Of a stretch of DNA of 5,936 bases, positions 4,982 to 5,936 are shown piece by piece; positions within the stretch are counted from its first letter, which is position 1, and the number at the start of each line of letters is the position of its first letter. The translations under genes were made by a program, and so were the position numbers. A model generated the notes under the pieces. That model was not told where the DNA came from, searched no databases, and was given only the letters and a program-made list of their open reading frames with translations. Location of the stretch: the NCBI GenBank assembly GCA_001602885.1, contig LUZH01000019.1:1-5936 (forward strand). The letters run 5' to 3'. This DNA is from Bacteroidales bacterium Bact_16. Its GTDB lineage: Bacteria; Bacteroidota; Bacteroidia; Bacteroidales; UBA932.

Positions 4982-5012
4982 ATATTTCGCAAAAAAGTTT
5001 GAGGCCTCCGAC

Positions 5013-5936
5013 CTAAATGCTCTCCTCGGTCGCCTCCACGGGGATGCCGAGCATCGCGAGCTGCTCCACGAAAGCGTCCTCGAAGGCGCGCTCCGCGATG
5101 CGGCGGGACATATTCAGGATCAGGTTGCCGTTGACGCCGACGCAGGCGGAAGCGCCTGAATTGCCGCGCTGGCGGCCCAGGACGAAGTCAATGTCGCGCA
5201 CGTACGGGCGCAGGGACTCCGGCAGGTCGATCTTGCCCAGGTTGGACAGGGTGTGCGTGCAGTAGCGGTCGCCCTTCAGCTTGTTGATCACGTCGATGAT
5301 GGGCTTCTTCAGGAAGCGCGGAATGCAGTTGATGGCGAAGTTGTTCTCCAACTCCACGTTCTTGGCCACCTTCGGTTCCAGCTGGCTCGGCATCGAGTAG
5401 AGACGCTTCTGCGCGGACACGACCTCCAGGATGTGGTCGAAGTCGTAGTCGCCGTTGCGCACGTCCACGCCCAGGATCACATAGGAGGAGAAGTTGCGCA
5501 GGGTGCAGCCGCCGAAGATGCGGCGCAGGTCCACGGGCACGTTGACCTTGAGCACCGACCGGTGGCGGAGGGGATCCTTGCGGCGGACCTCCTGCAGGGC
5601 GGCCACCATTGCGGCCGTCATCAGTTCGGTCACCGTGGCCTGACGCGCCTTCGCCACTTCGGCGATGCGGCCCATCGGGATGCGGACCCGGAAGTTGCGC
5701 AGCTCTTTGACGCCCAGCAGACGGCCGTGGATATGGTAGGCGGGGTCATTCTGCTCCAGGGCGCCGCGCTTGCCGCCGAAATCGTCGAACGCGTCGGCCA
5801 GCTCCGAGGCGCAGGGCGCGTCGGACGGATCCAGGATGCGGCCGCCGTAGACCGGCGTCACGCCATAGCGGCGGCGGAGGTATTCCGCGGCCAGCGTGAG
5901 CAGGAAGGTCATGCCGCCGTTGCCGTCGGTCAGGAC
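5013..5936 (-). CDS. Condensation/alcohol-acetyltransferase-like protein (C-terminal part)
   Basis: The reading frame is open to the right edge, so the true start lies outside; 307 residues are visible. The ATG at 5910-5912 is internal. Upstream of it the frame encodes VLTDGNGG, which fits the end of the HxxxDG active-site motif of the chloramphenicol-acetyltransferase/condensation-domain fold, with the His just outside the window, followed by the usual FLLTLAAEY helix. Further family marks are VNVPVDLRRIF (visible residues about 131-141) followed by TLRNF (145-149), and HTLSNLGKIDLPE (about 228-240). It most resembles the alcohol acetyltransferase-like proteins of about 400-450 residues found in Clostridia and Bacteroidota. 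These enzymes move an acyl group from a CoA or carrier-protein thioester to a hydroxyl or amine; the substrate here is unknown. No signal peptide or membrane helix is seen in the visible part. rplS downstream has its own promoter. Confidence 0.72.
   Translation of the reverse strand, partial: VLTDGNGGMTFLLTLAAEYLRRRYGVTPVYGGRILDPSDAPCASELADAFDDFGGKRGALEQNDPAYHIHGRLLGVKELRNFRVRIPMGRIAEVAKARQATVTELMTAAMVAALQEVRRKDPLRHRSVLKVNVPVDLRRIFGGCTLRNFSSYVILGVDVRNGDYDFDHILEVVSAQKRLYSMPSQLEPKVAKNVELENNFAINCIPRFLKKPIIDVINKLKGDRYCTHTLSNLGKIDLPESLRPYVRDIDFVLGRQRGNSGASACVGVNGNLILNMSRRIAERAFEDAFVEQLAMLGIPVEATEESI

Noticed and set aside
5001..5008. GAGGCCTC palindrome followed on the minus strand by a T-run, as a possible terminator of the acyltransferase-like gene
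   Set aside because: A palindrome with no loop cannot form a stable hairpin in RNA, and the T-run is separated from it by several bases.

Overview
The window most likely comes from a GC-rich member of the Bacteroidota, probably the order Bacteroidales. Three promoters match the Bacteroidota primary-sigma consensus (TTTG, about 19-20 bases, TAnnTTTG). Shine-Dalgarno sequences are essentially absent. The gene content (a fused LPLAT/GNAT lipid synthase, a LAB_N membrane protein and a DUF3667-like protein) also fits that phylum. No phage, IS, CRISPR or plasmid features are visible, so this looks like a chromosomal core region with one lipid-related operon.

Layout. At the left edge, on the minus strand, is the N-terminus of a probable grpE (1-170, cut by the window). 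It is preceded by a 62-base gap rich in inverted repeats and then by pncA, a nicotinamidase (233-778). pncA is divergent from a plus-strand operon of three tightly packed genes: a bifunctional acyltransferase of the OlsF/GlsF type (894-2723), a seven-helix LAB_N membrane protein (2723-3355, start overlapping the previous stop) and a DUF3667-like membrane protein (3359-4288). The divergent promoters are back to back, and a 6+5+6 inverted repeat lies between them.

After a convergent intergenic region with two hairpins comes a minus-strand unit: rplS (ribosomal protein L19, 4498-4878) followed by tRNA-Arg(ACG) (4392-4468), ending at a strong intrinsic terminator (4341-4363). rplS has a near-perfect Bacteroidota promoter. 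At the right edge, also on the minus strand, is the C-terminal part of a condensation/alcohol-acetyltransferase-like protein (5013-5936), whose start lies beyond the window.

How the genes work together. The central operon appears dedicated to the cell envelope. The first protein probably makes an N-acylated, then O-acylated, amino-acid lipid (glycine or ornithine lipid). The second is a candidate lipid or small-molecule carrier. The third is a membrane protein of unknown role. pncA (NAD salvage), grpE (Hsp70 nucleotide exchange) and rplS/tRNA-Arg (translation) are housekeeping neighbours. I see no clear, wholly new system. The best leads are the lipid operon, the tRNA with a swapped 19-56 tertiary pair, and the layered inverted repeats upstream of grpE and between pncA and the lipid operon.
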